Shown here piece by piece: positions 13,101 to 26,947 of a stretch of 64,000 nt of DNA. The stretch spans positions 26,040,001 through 26,104,000 of the forward strand of contig JBHGNT010000001.1 in the NCBI GenBank assembly GCA_043228905.1, given 5' to 3'. The notes below the pieces were generated by a model that was not told the DNA's origin, did no database searches, and was given only the letters and a program-made list of their open reading frames with translations. The position numbers and the translations under genes are program-made. Origin of the DNA: Azolla caroliniana. Lineage: Eukaryota > Polypodiophyta. Numbering within the stretch: the first letter of the stretch is position 1; each line of letters starts with the position of its first letter.

Positions 13101-13439
13101 ACATCAAATTAGAATTTTATGAGAATGATGTTTCAATATTTGTTACTTGTTTGGGCATTTGCAGAAGGGGTAAATTTTGGTCTTTCTCAAATAGATAAAG
13201 TGGAATATCAGTCTATCCCTTCTAATGTTCGAACACTTTTTTCATTCCTTAGTTATGATGATTTGTTGCAAGAATCTATTTGCAATAACTCACACTTGAT
13301 GATGTCGTCCATTAATCTCCTACAATCAGGTTAAATGTACCCCCCATTGGCACCCATGTCTCGAGGGGGAGGTAATGACATGTGGTAATAGGGCATCCAT
13401 TTCGCCTCGTGGACTTGTGTCACGATCTTCAAGAAGTAT

Positions 13440-13520
13440 TGCCTACATGACAGAGGGATAAGATGGGAATCACTTGGGTTGCATGGAATCATCCAGCAAC
13501 CCCTTAACAAGCAATGATGG
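13440..13520 (+). pseudogene. Scrap of LINE ORF2
   Basis: GGGATAAGATGGGAATCAC, then GGAATC and CAGCAACCCC, match 25228-25290 of LINE L (GGGATACGATGGGAATCAC). This corresponds to the WIAWNRLATPK part downstream of the RT core. Flanks are not recognisable. Confidence 0.6.
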
Positions 13521-16308
13521 TTGGTCTTTCACATTGGCCCATGCGATAAGATGGAGAAGTTCTCTTTTAGGTATTCTTGATGTTTGAACCAAACACGTTG
13601 CATTGTTTGTGAAGCACATGTTAAATACACATTTGGCGCACTGATCATATGTGCAATGTTACAGTTCGTAAAACATCAAGAGTCACTTACCAACTCCATA
13701 GTCAATATGTGAAAATGTTTTGCATTGGTTCCATAGGTCATATTTAACTTTTGAGGAAGATAACAAAATCTATCTTTTGTCTCTCATTTGTAAGGGATAT
13801 GGTTTTTGATACTCACATGAAAGATGGACTTTACGACACTAATAAAAAAAACATGTGGTTGCTTGAGATCTTTATATTTTCTAGTACATGTGATTTCACA
13901 CCTATAGGTTTTTCATAACTAAGAGGTTGTATACGAGTGAAAACCTTTAGCTTTAAATTAAAAATAGCCTTGCATATGAAAAAAATGTTATTTATAGAAG
14001 TCACTCATACATTTAAGAGATTTCTACATAACCATAATGGGTATAGAGTTGGATCACTTTCTAAAATACATGCACTAAGACATGAAGAGGAAAAAGTCCT
14101 ATTAAAATAAATACTAAGCTGCGAATCAATCTATCACCTATTCATATGAGTCAATGGTCTTGATTTTAAATAATTTTCCTACTTTTGATTATTAAGGTTG
14201 CAACCACTTGAAAACTCTACATAAACCTCTCCTCACTACTCTATGCCTAATCAAGCTTGGTTTTTAGTACATTGTACCTTAGACATGATATTCTCATTCT
14301 AAAAAACTATGGTAAGTACTAGTTGGATATAAAACTAATCCTAAGTACCTATAATTGACACATAATGTGAGCATTAAGCAATTTAAACTCAAAAGAGTGT
14401 CCAACATCCAAAGTCATACATTATGTGCTTATTTCATAATGAATAAGTCTTCCATCTTTAAGCCAATAATAGACTCATATGGGTGGAGATCTACCATCAT
14501 CTTGATACAAATATGTCAAATGCATCTACATACATTCACAATTTATACAACCACCAACATATGGATGCACCCACTAGCATCCTGTAAAGGTTGCAATAAG
14601 AAAGGATACAAATGCATATGCCACCAATATATCTATACGAAATTGCCACCAATATATCTATAAGAAATTGTCTATGTATAAGTATAGATAGATAGATAGA
14701 TAGATAGATGTGTGCGAATACAATTAGCTTGGATGTATTTACTTGCACCTGAAAAATGTAAAAAAAGTAATTGAGTCATTATGGCCATACCTTATTACCT
14801 TTGGTTGTTATCAACTATTCTTTTTCTAACTAGAAATGAACAATAGAAAAAGTAATCTACGATACATGTATGTAACTACCTTTTTTCTACTATTAATCAT
14901 TAACATTGATTCAAAGTCAACTTTTTCTACAAAGTGTGTCTACCTACAAATTATGTCTTGTTCTCAATCAATGGTATTAGGCACTTTCTTAATGAGTTAT
15001 CATTTGGTATTTCATCATGTGAATGTACACTCGACATGTTTGCTCACAGGTAAACCTTGTAGATAGAAGTAAATGCCCTGATTATGTCTTGCCATATTTT
15101 CTAGGGCAAAATTAAATCAAGAAATATCAAAAAAGTCACCCCATATCGGTGAAAAGCTATGGTAAGATAAACATAGTGTTAAATAGATAGTCTTTTAAAA
15201 TGTGTTTCTATTGACTTGGACGAACATAAATAATAGTTGTTTATAAGTTCCCACTATTGGGACTCTATTCTTCATCTAGAACTTTGATTGGATTGGCATC
15301 AAGAAGTGGAAAATGTTTACAAAGACAATTATTGTGAAGGATGAATTAGAGGTAGGAGATTGTTCTTTCATGCAGTATGTCTCACTCCCTCAATGCTGAT
15401 TACTTGTAGACGTAAGACTCACCCATGTTGAAGGCTAAGTCCTTAACACTGTTTATTGCAAAAAGTTATTTATGTATTTAAAACACTTATAAACATGGAT
15501 CTAAAAAGTTAAACCCCTATATGGGCTTGGATTTGAACCATGCCATGAATCCATCTTGCAAGAAACAATTTTCTTCCACTAGGATGTAGACTCACAATGT
15601 TTTTGTCAAGTCAACAAGAAATGTTCACCAAAAAACATTAATGCCATATAATGCTCATTCCATTCTCTCCGTGGATTTGTGTAAATCCAACTCATGTTAC
15701 AAAATATATAATCACAGGAAAAAAATTTAAACTAATACAAATAGCTATTTCTAGTTTGACAATCTATTTATTATATATTGATGCATTTGATTGCACAATG
15801 CATCCTCATAGATCCAAAATTTGAACATTTATTTTATTATTCTATCCACCAAAAAATCATCAATAGGAGTGTCTTACATTCACTTACCCACATGCATGTG
15901 GAAATCTTTTTATTATGAATGATTCACAGAAACATGGTGGATGTTTATGATTGCTTTGATAGAGGTACAAACAAATATATTGATCTACCTTTAAGAATTT
16001 ACCTATACATAGGTATGTATACCTATCTCAGGTGCATTTACTAACATTTAGAAAAGGTAAATATAAATATAAGGCTACACTCATTCATTGTACCTTCTTG
16101 GCTATTGTTGGTCGTCATGTCCTGTCCTATGAATTAATCAACATTATACATTTGTGCATGTTTGTATATATGTAAATATCTTCTTGGCTACTAGTGTAAT
16201 GCCAATTATATGTCTGGTGGTTCTCAATGCTCATAATAGCTAAAGTATCTCCAAAGAAACAAATGTAGAAAACATATGCGATAAGTTTCCTAAAGTGGAC
16301 TTCAATAA
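13521..16308. other. AT-rich intergenic sequence, no gene seen
   Basis: Apart from a short microsatellite cluster nothing is recognisable. Frames of 76 to 102 codons here (14355-14663, 14836-15066) have low-complexity composition and no family signature, so I do not call them genes. Confidence 0.4.
14619..14710. repeat. Short tandem duplication and (ATAG)n microsatellite
   Basis: GCCACCAATATATCTAT then A(C/A)GAAATTG occurs twice between about 14619 and 14669. It is followed closely by about six GATA/ATAG units at 14685-14710. Confidence 0.85.
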
Positions 16309-16647
16309 AAGGTAAAAAGTCCTGCTCAAATAATCTCCGGAATTTGGATAGAGATTGTACATAATCTTAGAGGGATTTTGGATGGTATAAAAGGTAATAC
16401 GGATCAAGCGGAGCTTAGGCGGGTGGAGTTTCATGCCATTTGGGACATAGGTATATTTTATAGACGGTATTTTGGTAAGGTGGAGTGGTTCTACTCAACA
16501 CCAAAGTGTTTATTCAAGCCAATGGTTAGACTTTAGAAAAATATAGGGGATCGGTATAGCTTGTATGTTTAGCCTTATGGCGGTTTTCTAATACTAATGT
16601 AGTATCTTTTTTTGGGAAAAAAAAAAAAAAAAAGAAGGTAAAAAGTC
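16309..16647 (+). mobile_element. 5'-truncated LINE-like retroposon with TSD
   Basis: A 13-bp direct repeat, AAGGTAAAAAGTC, stands at 16309-16321 and 16635-16647. The second copy directly follows a run of adenines (about 16617-16633). The 313-bp insert between has no intact frame. This is target-primed reverse transcription: truncated 5' end, poly(A) 3' end, target duplication. The insert is probably the 3' end of a LINE, but I cannot assign it to LINE L or E. Confidence 0.85.
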
Positions 16648-19600
16648 AAGGTGAAGGCAAGTAAGGGTGGGAACTTAGAGAACGATCAAATGGAAAAAAA
16701 AAGGTTTCACTATGACAAATTAATTTGAGCTAATAAGGTTTTATGCGTAATCTAATTACATCGTGTTGTAATTAGTTAATTAGGTTATTCTGAAGCGATT
16801 ATTGAATTCATTAGTTTGATCTAATTATGCTAAATGCTAATCTTAATCAAAACAATCATACTAAAAAAATTTGAATGGTTCATTATTACTTTTGCCTCTT
16901 ATCAAGGCCTAGGTTTCTCAAACATCTCTGCAAATTCCAATTCATTGCTACTGCTCTTTATTTGTATTTTTTCGAAGCGGCGGGTGATCTCTCTTTTCTT
17001 TTTGGGTACAAAAACGTGTAGCACATGCCGCTACAAAAGAAGGGCATAATGAAGAGACCTTACAAGTTATACACTTGCCTTTCCATGGTTTAAATTTGGC
17101 TAGTTCCCTTATTATGAAAGTTATAACCAAATCTACCCCCCATATACAAGTGGTATTTGTGACATTTCCTAGTGTTTATAATATTAACATCCACTTCAAC
17201 ACAAAAGCTCTTATTATTTTAATAGTTTATGTGATGTGATTTAATGTTGCTAGGAAATGCCATTAGAATTTACATTTAAAAAATAGTATGAGATAACTCT
17301 TTATTCCTTCTCTAAGGTTTATGGCTTGGAGGTTTACACGTAACACTACACCATCAACGTCCCAAATTTGAGAGAAAGTCCAAGCTCAATCCTTACCATA
17401 GGCTAGGCATCAAGATCATAATCGATCTCCTATGGACAATACAAAGGTATCTTTCTATCCTAGTTCAAATTGACAACGGGTTGTGAGTCAAAATGGTATA
17501 TGTCCAACATCTAACTGGAGCAACATGTTGTCTAGTTGTTACATCAATATGTATACTACTTGGGAAACCACAACCTTCAAAAACACCACATACAAAGTAG
17601 ACGAGAACACCCTAGAGTGGAATGATCATCTAGACAAAACATAACATAATATTGCTATTCTCTCTCTACAAATCATTCCATTGGTTGGATTCTCTTTATT
17701 CATTAATGGCAAAAATTCGCAAACCTCATGGGAATCTCAAGATGCTTTATGGACAAGCTCACCCATAGCCTAATGCAAGGATTGTCTCAAAAATCTAATA
17801 GCTAGATACATATTGTCATTGGGAATTTCAATAGGTAGTCACTTGCATTTACTAGGAAATCTAATAGCTAGTAACTAATGAACTGAATTATAATTGTTTA
17901 CATACTTATAAGTTATAAATGTAGTATGTGATAGAGTTGATGATGCTACATAGAGTGGTGAGACCAACTATTGCACGTCCCCAAGGGATGATGTTGCAAT
18001 AGTACATGAATGTGAAAACTAAGCAAAATCCCAACAAAGACACATGCACAAAGCAATGAAAGAAAGAAAAGGAGAAACAAGAAAATAGTACATTGAAGGT
18101 TAGCAACAATTCTTGTGCATGATTATTCTTCTCATTGTGGTACTTGTGTCACATACTTACAACCGAGGTTCAAGCATTTATTTGCAAATGGTAAAGAGGG
18201 GTTAGGTTGCTGGGTGATTGTTATTGGGAGAATGGATGTTAAGGTGGTGAATCACTCACGGAGAGTGTTAGTGGGGAAGAAATCATTGGGATTCAAGATG
18301 AAAGGGAAAAGATGCAAAAAATTCAAGAAAACAATTTTGGTTAGAAGAAAGAGGTATGGAAAAATGCGGTAAGGATATTTGAACCTGAGGCATTTGTGTT
18401 CAAAAGAGATTGGATGACCACAAGCACCAATTTCAAAACTTAAGAAAATTGGAACACAAATTCATAAGATTTTTTAACCATCATGTTCTCCATTCAAAGG
18501 ATTGGGTTGTTGACATATATTTTGTAGACCCTTGCGTGGCCACCAAGTGGCAAATGTGTAGTGAGATATGTACCATTTCCAACAAGTAGCACAATTACAA
18601 TGATTTAGCATATCACTAGAAAAAGATAAATGTTCCTTGTTTTTATTTATAGATTTTTGAAACCTAGCTTAAGCTATACTTTTGTTATTTTCCCTTCTCA
18701 TATATTGTGGGTGAAATCAATAGTATGCTTGGTTTAGAGGCAATCCACACTGTGGGCCACTAACAACATGACACCATTATAACATAACAAAATATTACAT
18801 CCAATTAGCATTGCAGTTTACACCACAATCCTAGTTTACATCCATTTTTTCCCCAACAACGAACGCTAATAGTAATCTGAGATTCAAGAAAACCAACATG
18901 TTCATTAGTGAAATCTGAGTTTTATTGGGGCTTAAGATTTTCCACTAGGTGGGTCCGGCCAAATTACCTTTTCCGCCCTATATGCATGGATGGCAACAAT
19001 CTATCACCAAAGGTCAAACCACCTCAAACAAAAACTAATTTTGTAAACCTACTACTAGAGAGAGTGTTCTAATATGCATAAAACAATATATACATATATA
19101 TTTCCTATCTCCCACTTGATGGGAATGAGGTGTAATTCTAAAATAGTTATAAAAAAGGGGTCACAACTTACAAGTAAAGCTTTTGTGAGTGCATTGATGG
19201 CGTTTCCCACCATATGAGCCTTCTATGGAGTGATTTGAAAATTTTAAATCCTCTCACATGAAGTGGTGACACCACTTAATATGCTTCATCTTACGTGAAA
19301 GATGCATATATTTCCACCAACATTATTACACTGTAGCTTTTGATGTGGAGGATTGTTCTTTGGCATATTGCTCTTGTATCCACTGCCAAGAAACAAGCCA
19401 CAATGTTTTCTTAAATGCTTCGTTGGATGCATAGTATTTTGCTTACATCCTCAATATGGTTGTGCACTTAATCCTCGAAAATATAACTTTCTGAAGTATT
19501 TACTTTTAGCTCCACTAAGACACTCCAAAAGACCTAAGATCCATGTTAGATCATATTTGTTTCAAATGGTGATTGCTCAATCCTAGATAATCCATGACAA

Positions 19601-20513
19601 AACCAAGAGAACAATCTTAATTTTTAATAAAGAAGATTTGTGGATGAACAAGGGACTCAGGAGCATAATCCCACTCATCTAATTCTCATCAATCTTTCTT
19701 CAAAAAACCTCACATTCAAATGGTGACAGATTATATACTGGGCCCTATTGCAACTCTTCCATGGTTTATAAATCTATGAACTCTTGATACTTTGCTCTAT
19801 TAGTTGAATCACAAGACATTTGCGAGCTTATAAATGGAGTTCCTAGCAATGTGAATATAAACGTTTCCTCTTTCTGTTCCTCACTATCATTAAGCCACCA
19901 TAGAGAAAATATTCGACATCTTATGGGATCCTAGAGAAAAACAAAGACTTGATACCACCTACTAGGATTGGGCTAAGTGCACTAGGTGGGGCTACTAAGA
20001 CTACTAGAATTGTCAAAGTAATTGGAGAGGACTTGACGTCTGAAATCTATGTGGACTAGTAACCATTATATGCCTTGGGTCACCTTAATATAACAAGAAA
20101 GACGGTTGAATTAATGTTGTTACTTTTTGGTCTAAGTTAAAGTTCCTCAAGGATAGTGTTCATGCAAGTGATACTTATCTATGGGGAAATGCTAGTCATG
20201 TCCATTGAGTAGATGATTGCGTCATGGATAATACTATACCATGGAAGGAAGAGATGATCAAGGAAGATCTTATCGCAATGAGGATTAGGCAACTCAAGAG
20301 GATGCATGAGGATAATAGAGATAGCATTAGAGCAGTTGAACAAAGGAAGAATTAAAAGCAAGATAGGAAACTGTTGAGAATCAAACTCAACCTAGTGTAT
20401 GTAATGTGTGAACACACCTTTTGAGAATGTGTGTATACTCAAAGGTTAAAGGTCACCACTACCTTCTAAACATTAAATAGGTGTCATACAATCATATTCA
20501 ATGACACATAACT
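16648..20513. other. AT-rich intergenic sequence, no gene seen
   Basis: Nearly 4 kb without a recognisable gene or element. An 85-codon frame at 18115-18372 has a lysine-rich end but no family signature. Sequence just before 20514 is the original left flank of LINE E; it continues at 31517. Confidence 0.4.
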
Positions 20514-21187
20514 AATGAGTTTCCACATTCTGGAATGAGACCTTAAAGTCGAATGAGGGGAAGATGCTTGGCCAGAGCAAGGGTATGCCGTGGGCTATAT
20601 TGCATGGTGTTGGGATTCAATCAATGGCTGTTAGGATCTCGGTCCCTCCGGATGGGATGACGAAGGCCCGAGGAGAACTGGATGATGAGTACCCGACAAG
20701 GAAGACCTGGTGAGAACCGGATGACGCAAGCCTGGTGAGAACCTCTCACCGGATGAAGGGACATCTATGGAAATATGTTTCTGAGAGCCCATTGGGGGCC
20801 ATATCTGTAAATAGTCCTAATGTCATATTAGTATAAATATGACCTAGGGCAAACAAAGTGTTGTGTGTATCATTGTGTTGTCATTTTTCTATTGTATAGA
20901 GTTATTGGTGTAACTACTGTACACAGAGAGAGAGAGAGAGAGAGAGTACAAAGACAAGCGTTGGAAAGCCCTCGAGTAGAGCTTCGTAACAAGATATAGC
21001 AAGTTGAATTTGGCGGTTTGTACGAGAAGCAGCGATAGCAATAAGGAATCTTGTGTTGTCGGCATCCACATACTCAAAACTCATTGTGGGTCTTTGATTG
21101 CTTTCAAAATCTTCGACCTCTTCAATCGGGCGAGTTCTGATTTTCTCTCTTGTTCATGGAAAATTGTTTTTATCCCGGATCGATATA

Positions 21188-22678
21188 ATGATGGACATAA
21201 ACACGAATTCCTCACAAATTGTGGGGGATATTGATATGGAAACAATCGATCCAAAAAAGAGTAATGTGATGGTTGAATGTAATCGTGAAAGGGAAGACAT
21301 TGGAAGCTCTAAGAGGTTTAAGGGAATTGAAGAAATTAATGAGAAAAAATTAACATATGCCGAAATAATACATGTAGATGAAGTTGACAAGGATCACTGT
21401 AATTGGGATAATTTATGGGGAATTGCCAATACCTTATTGTCGGATATTGTGGGAGAAAATGAAAATGCAGCGAAAGAATGCATTGAAGAGGATGTGCATG
21501 ATGTAGAAGTTGATGTTAAGGCAGTTTTGCAATCATTTGATGTATTCTATGATCGTGCTGTTATATTATTTTTTACCAGCAAACTCCCATATGTTAATTG
21601 GATTAAACAATGGTTGAACACAATCATGTCACCAAATTTTGTTGAAAATATATATGCAGGACCACGAGGGTTTTATGATGTGGTATTTCGTTCACCGGAG
21701 CATCGAAGTGCATTGTTGGGTAAAGTTCTTGTGTTTTTTGATAAACGATTGGTGCATGTTATGCAATGGTCCCCCGTAGTGGACTATCATGCTTTGTTAA
21801 AACAAGAATGTCCTGTTTGGGTTACAATGGATTGTAAGCATGCTTTTTTATGGCCACTTTTACCAAAGTTGATGAGTCAAATGGGTAAAGTGTTGGTATC
21901 TCCACATGCAAATGCTACAAATAAGTGCAGATTTTGTGTGTTATGGGATACAAGTCGCAAGAGGCTAGGATGGGTGCGTATGAATGCTCCTGGTATGAGA
22001 AGTCTTTGTTTTAAACTGAAGTGGGAGACATTTGCAGGTCATTGTTTTGGATGTGGTGAATGGGGTCACTTTATGGCGGAATGCCACGGTCATTGTCCTT
22101 CAACTACAGAGGTTCCTATTGAAGGGAACGATGAGGAAGGAGTTGGGAGAGATGTTGGTGTGTCAGATTTTGTGGATGAAGGAACATCACCTAGAGCTAG
22201 TTATAAAGAGGCCTCACTTCAAGGTTTGGGCCCTAAGAATAAGGGAATTGAATCTATGGATATGGAAAAACAAAGTTTAGTGGTTAAAGATAAGGGGAAA
22301 AAACCATTGGATAGAGCTAGTAGTGATGTTGTTGACAAAGATTGGCATGAGGTTAAGGGCAAGTCGAGTAGTAGCTTGCCCACTACTCGTGTGACTACTT
22401 GGCAAGGTAATTCAGGAACTAGGGAGGGCCCTCGAAAAGTTCCTTGGCAATGACAATCTAGGGATAAGGGATTACCCCTTCACCTTCAATTTGATTCATT
22501 GGGACGAGTTGTAAATTCATCGAATTCTTGAGGTTTTCGTCAAGCGGGAGGACCTAAAAAAAAGATTTTGATAGACAACCCTAAGGATGCGGTGCATGAA
22601 AATCCATATGCAGCATTGGAACATGCTTTGACTAGTTTTATGACATCGGTTGCTCTAACGGAGCAAGTGCTCCCATAA
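21188..22678 (+). pseudogene. LINE L ORF1 (RNA-binding Gag-like protein)
   Basis: ORF1 proteins of plant L1 LINEs bind the element RNA. The frame is open from an upstream ATG at 21098 to 22453; I prefer the start at 21188 (MMDINTN). A DUF4283-like region spans roughly residues 110-265 and a CCHC knuckle, CFGCGEWGHFMAEC, lies near 22043-22084. After the TGA at 22451-22453 the same frame continues through one more stop (about 22528) to NPYAALEHA and a TAA at 22676-22678. NxxAALE is a common end of plant LINE ORF1 proteins, so the original ORF probably ended there, 13 bases before ORF2. Two premature stops make it a pseudogene. Confidence 0.85.
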
Positions 22679-22691
22679 CATTGTTGATTGA

Positions 22692-25600
22692 ATGAAAGTG
22701 GTAACATGGAATGTGAGAGGGGCATGTTCTCCTCATAAGAAGTATATACTATGGGAAACTTTGTTAAGTAGAGAATGGGATGTAGTATGTGCAGTTGAGC
22801 ATAAGTGTCATGAGTTAGCAGGATCCACAGTGCATTTGCGTGGATATTCATCATTTTATGCAGGACATCTTAATAATCATTATTCAGGTGTGGTATTAAT
22901 CGTGAGGGATAAGTATTATCTTCCAGTGGTGCATAATGATCCTTATGGTCGGTTTTTGGTTCTAGAAATCACTTTTTTTGGCAAGGTTGTGTGGGTGGTT
23001 GGGATTTATGCCCCTAACCAAGCCACTCAACGTATTGCATTATGGGGTTCACTCCTTCAAACCCTATCTATTGGACGTCCAGGATTACTTATGGGCGATT
23101 TTAACATGTGTGTTGATGCATTTCAATCCACGTCTGAACATTCAATCGTGGATGATCCTGAGCAACTTGCTTGGGACTCATTGGCTATGGAGGTTCTGAA
23201 GTTGGATGTTTGGACATGGTTGCAAGGGAATGATCCAGGTTTTACATTCCAATTTGCTTAACATAGACAAACATGGAGTCGGTTAGATAGAATGTATGTA
23301 ATGCATGATGATTCTTTTTTACCGACATCACTTCGTATGAACGTTCTACAAGATGTTGGAACTTTAGATCACTTTCCTATTTGCTTGGAGGTGTGTAATC
23401 ATGCAATTGACATGTATAAATCTTTACTTGGAAAGCCTCCACTACGCTTTAACTCTTCTCTTTTGCTTCAACCTCACTTTGATTCTCTCATGGAGCAAAT
23501 TTTGGTAAATTTTTCTCAACAAGTGAATCTTAAAGGAGTGAAAGCATGGGATATCACATTACGAAACATTAACATCATTCATCGTATGTATGGAGTAACC
23601 AATGCTCAACGAAGAAGAGGTCTTATTCAACAATTCTCACAAGTTCTCTCTAGGTGTAATGCATTATTGATACATGCACCATTAGATGAGGAGCTTTTGG
23701 ATATTCAGAGTCAATTGCATGTTATTATTTCTCAGTTGCAATGCCAACGTTATCGTTATGCTAAGATGCGACAACTCAGGGAAGGACTCATTGATAATCA
23801 ATGTCAATCTCATTTGTTTTTCCAAGCATTACATCCTACTTATGCTCGATCTAATGTGGTACATGTGAAGTAAGGGGATGAATTGATAGTGGATCCTACA
23901 ACAATAATTGACATATGTCTTCATTACTTTAAGGAGTTGATTGGTCCACAATTGTTAATGACAGATGAGGTGAGTAGATCACGTCATGAGTTTTATGATG
24001 TGGTTGGATGTATTGTGCATGATCTCATTAGTCATGAATTGGATGCGGATTTCACTGACGATGAGGTGGATGTAGTTTTAAGGCATCTTCCTAGTGGTAA
24101 GAGCCCTGGTTGGGATGGCTTGACAAATGAAGTTTTTAAGAGATATTCCAACATTTTAAAGGGGCCCTTGACTTTGATGTTTCAACAGTCTTGGGATTCT
24201 GGTTGCATGCCTCAAGCTTGGAAGATTGGTCTAATTAAACTAGTTCCAAAGGTGGCATCTCCTGAGTCATTTCATCAATGGAGACCTATTTCTTTGATGG
24301 GGGGGGTTGTACAAGATATTTACGAAGGTCTTGGCAAATAGATTACAAAAGTATTTGCCAAAGTTGATACATCCCGCCCAATATGGTTTTATTGCAGGTA
24401 GAAATATATTGCATAATGTGTTGAATGTTCAAATGGCCATGGATTATGCTCGGAACACTCATCAATAATTGATTATGGTGCAATTAGATTTGGAGAAAGC
24501 TTATGATCATGTTAATTGGTCTTTTGTTTCTGGGTTAATGCATACAATGGGCTTTGGACCTTGTATGTCTCGCCTCATATTTTTATTAGGACAAGATGCG
24601 GTGTCTCGAGTAATGCTTAATGGGGGAGTTACATCAGATATTGCCCTCACAAGATCTGTTCGTCAAGGATGCCCTCTTAGCCCATTGTTGTTTGCTATTG
24701 TTACTCATCCTTTGTTAGTGATGCTATCAAGACTTGCAATAAATGGTGACATTGTGGGTTTACACCTTCCGTCCGGAGGGCAAATAGTAGCACAAGCTTT
24801 GGCGGATGATTCTTTCATGTTTTTACAAGCCTCACAGGAGAATCTTGAGAAGGGGATGCTTGTATGGAATCAATTTGCATTGGCTTCCGGATTACATATT
24901 AATTGGAGGAAGTCTAGTCTCATATCATGCACTGAAAGGGTTTTGGAATGTTTAGGATGGCAAGGATCCGTGGTGAAGAAAGGCTCAATTTTTCAACACT
25001 TGGGCTATCCATTAGGAATGAATGTTACAAATGGTCAATTGATTGAATGGATGTCTAGTAAGTTGAGGGATAAGTTCATGTATTGGAAGTCACAATCTTG
25101 GCCATTTCATGTTCGCTTGAAGGTTGTACAATGTATTATGGAACCCATGATATTATATTACTTGCCATTATTGCCATGGACAAAGAAGGCGTTGAATTTT
25201 GTTTTGCAACCTCTTCGATATTTGTTGTGGAAGAAGAGGGATACGATGGGAATCACATGGATTGCTTGGAATCGTCTAGCAACCCCTAAGCGATTGGGGG
25301 GGGGGGGGGTTGGAATATTGAACTTATCTATGCATATGATGGCTCGTAGATTTTCATTATTACAAGACATGTGTTCAAACTCACAACCATGGATATCTAT
25401 TGTTTGATATTTCAATGAGAACAAGGGTTTAACACATGGGAGGACAACGATTAAGGCTTCATGGTGGCAATTACTGAATGGATGTATTTCACTTAGGATT
25501 CCGGGTTCTTCATGTGTTCAACACTTAGTTACCTCATGGCAAGAAGCACTCTTGTTATGTGTATGGAAACCATCATCTAGTAGAGAGCATTGTAACTCTT

Positions 25601-26425
25601 TGCAAAAAGAGTTACTTGTGTCTTCTCGGTTATTATGTTGGCTAGGAAAGGAGAGATTGCGTTCTCAATTTAATCGTTTGTTTCGTTTGGGGGTCAAAGA
25701 GGTGGGAGATATAGTTGAGGTTCCATCTCAAAGAATTTTGGAGTTTACTGAAGCACGACAATTATTACGCATCCCGCCTAATTATGGGTTTATTTGGCAA
25801 CAACTACAGAATATTGCATTGATGCAAGGTCCCTTACCTCTACAAACAGGAGAACAACCGTGGATTGATTGGAGTTTAAGGGGTCAAACACCATTGTTAC
25901 AAGTGACTACTAATCTTTTGTATCATTGTTCCGTTGAGTCTCTTGGATGGTTATCATCTAAGGTTGAAGAAGAATGGAAAATACACAAATCTGATCATGG
26001 GTGGTGGCAGATCTTACAACGTAGTTGGCATTCTAAATTGCCACTTGTTGCAAAGGTATTCATTTGGAGAGTTTTGATCGGAGGATTGCCTTTGGGATTA
26101 GCTTTAAAGCGTTGTGGACTAGCAACGGGTACCTTCTTCTTTTGCACAATTCAGATAGAAGATAGTACTCATCGATTTATACAATGTCCAATTGCTTGTC
26201 AAATTTGGAGTTACATTTCTCAAATTTGGCAAGTTTTATCACGGAGTTATTTGACACCTAGACAATGGGTGTTTGCACAATTTACATAGGCTGACCCAAA
26301 ATCAGAGATGGAGATTGTTTTCCTATTTCTGAGATATTGGGGATTGCGTCATAATTGGAACATGCGCAACGCTTTTGTATTCGATGGTAGACATGGAGTG
26401 AAAGCATATCTACACGAAAGTTGAA
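22692..26425 (+). pseudogene. LINE L ORF2: endonuclease, reverse transcriptase, zf-RVT
   Basis: ORF2 nicks target DNA and copies the element RNA. The AP-type endonuclease starts at the ATG at 22692, with WNVRG, GIYAPNQ, MGDFNM and, past a TAA at 23260-23262, SRLDRM and DHFPI. RT begins with SGKSPGWDGLTNEVFK (about 24090) and includes LEKAYDHVNW, RQGCPLSPLL and the catalytic box, which reads LADD rather than Y/FADD (about 24799-24810). The zinc-binding zf-RVT region lies at about 25950-26260. Breaks are stops at 23262, about 23874, about 24467, about 25408 and 26289, and a frameshift near 24300 in a run of G. A second long G run near 25298 is also suspect. Dead copy. Confidence 0.9.
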
Positions 26426-26947
26426 GGGAATACTAATGTGACAATTTTCTTTATTGGAACAAGTGGAAATTCTATCCTCGGTGGAGTGTTCATCTTGCTT
26501 GTTGGCAATTCAACATGTTCCACTACCCATGTAGTGTAGTGTGGTTAGTGTGTGACCATACTCCATTGTCACACGTATTGTAAGTAGTGTTTTTCACACA
26601 CATTTATTAATATAATTGTGTGTTTTCACCAAAAAGAGAGAGAGAGAGAGAGATACAGAGTGATTCTTTGTTGTAACCGCCGCCAGGCGAAGAGTGTGAG
26701 CACGAGGTCGTTGCCTCTGTGCCCCCTGTTGTATTCTTTGACATAGTGATAGTTTGGAGTCTGTGGGCTCCCGTGGTTTTTCCCATTTAGGGTTTTCCAC
26801 GTTAACATACTGTGTACACTCTCTTTCAGTGTTTTGTGTATACGTCCATCTCTCTCCACATTCCCATTGCTGTGTTTGTAATTCTCAACGAAGTGATTGA
26901 AGACTCGGTTGTGGCTGAGCATTATTCCGCATATTCTCGTCAATGGC

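Larger units (their letters stand above)
20947..26634 (+). mobile_element. LINE L, near full length (5.7 kb), plant L1 type
   Basis: It lies inside the GA tract of solo LTR D1: GA repeats end at 20946 on the left and resume at 26635 on the right. The target duplication is therefore GA repeat and its exact length is ambiguous. The layout is a 5' UTR of about 240 bp, ORF1, a short spacer, ORF2 and a 3' end TTTTCACCAAAA with only a short A tail. Both ORFs carry stops and ORF2 a frameshift, so the copy is dead. It is the best preserved LINE in the window. Confidence 0.9.
20629..26942 (+). mobile_element. Solo LTR D1, TSD ATGGC, split by LINE L
   Basis: The LTR starts TGTTAGGATCTCGG at 20629 and ends CTCGTCA at 26942. 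ATGGC flanks it at 20624-20628 and 26943-26947. Without LINE L it is about 625 bp. It matches solo LTR D2 over its length, including the TATAAATATGAC box (about 20832), the GA tract and the GTTGTAACCGCC and GGGCTCCCGTGG blocks. No internal domain, primer site or polypurine tract is present, so recombination between two LTRs has removed the rest. The TG...CA ends and 5-bp duplication suit an LTR element, but I cannot tell copia from gypsy. Confidence 0.85.

Noticed and set aside
14355-15066. Frames of 102, 70 and 76 codons
   Set aside because: They lie in AT-rich sequence with a microsatellite and show no domain, codon bias or conserved motif.
18115-18372. Small basic protein of 85 codons
   Set aside because: A lysine-rich end is the only feature; nothing in context supports a gene.
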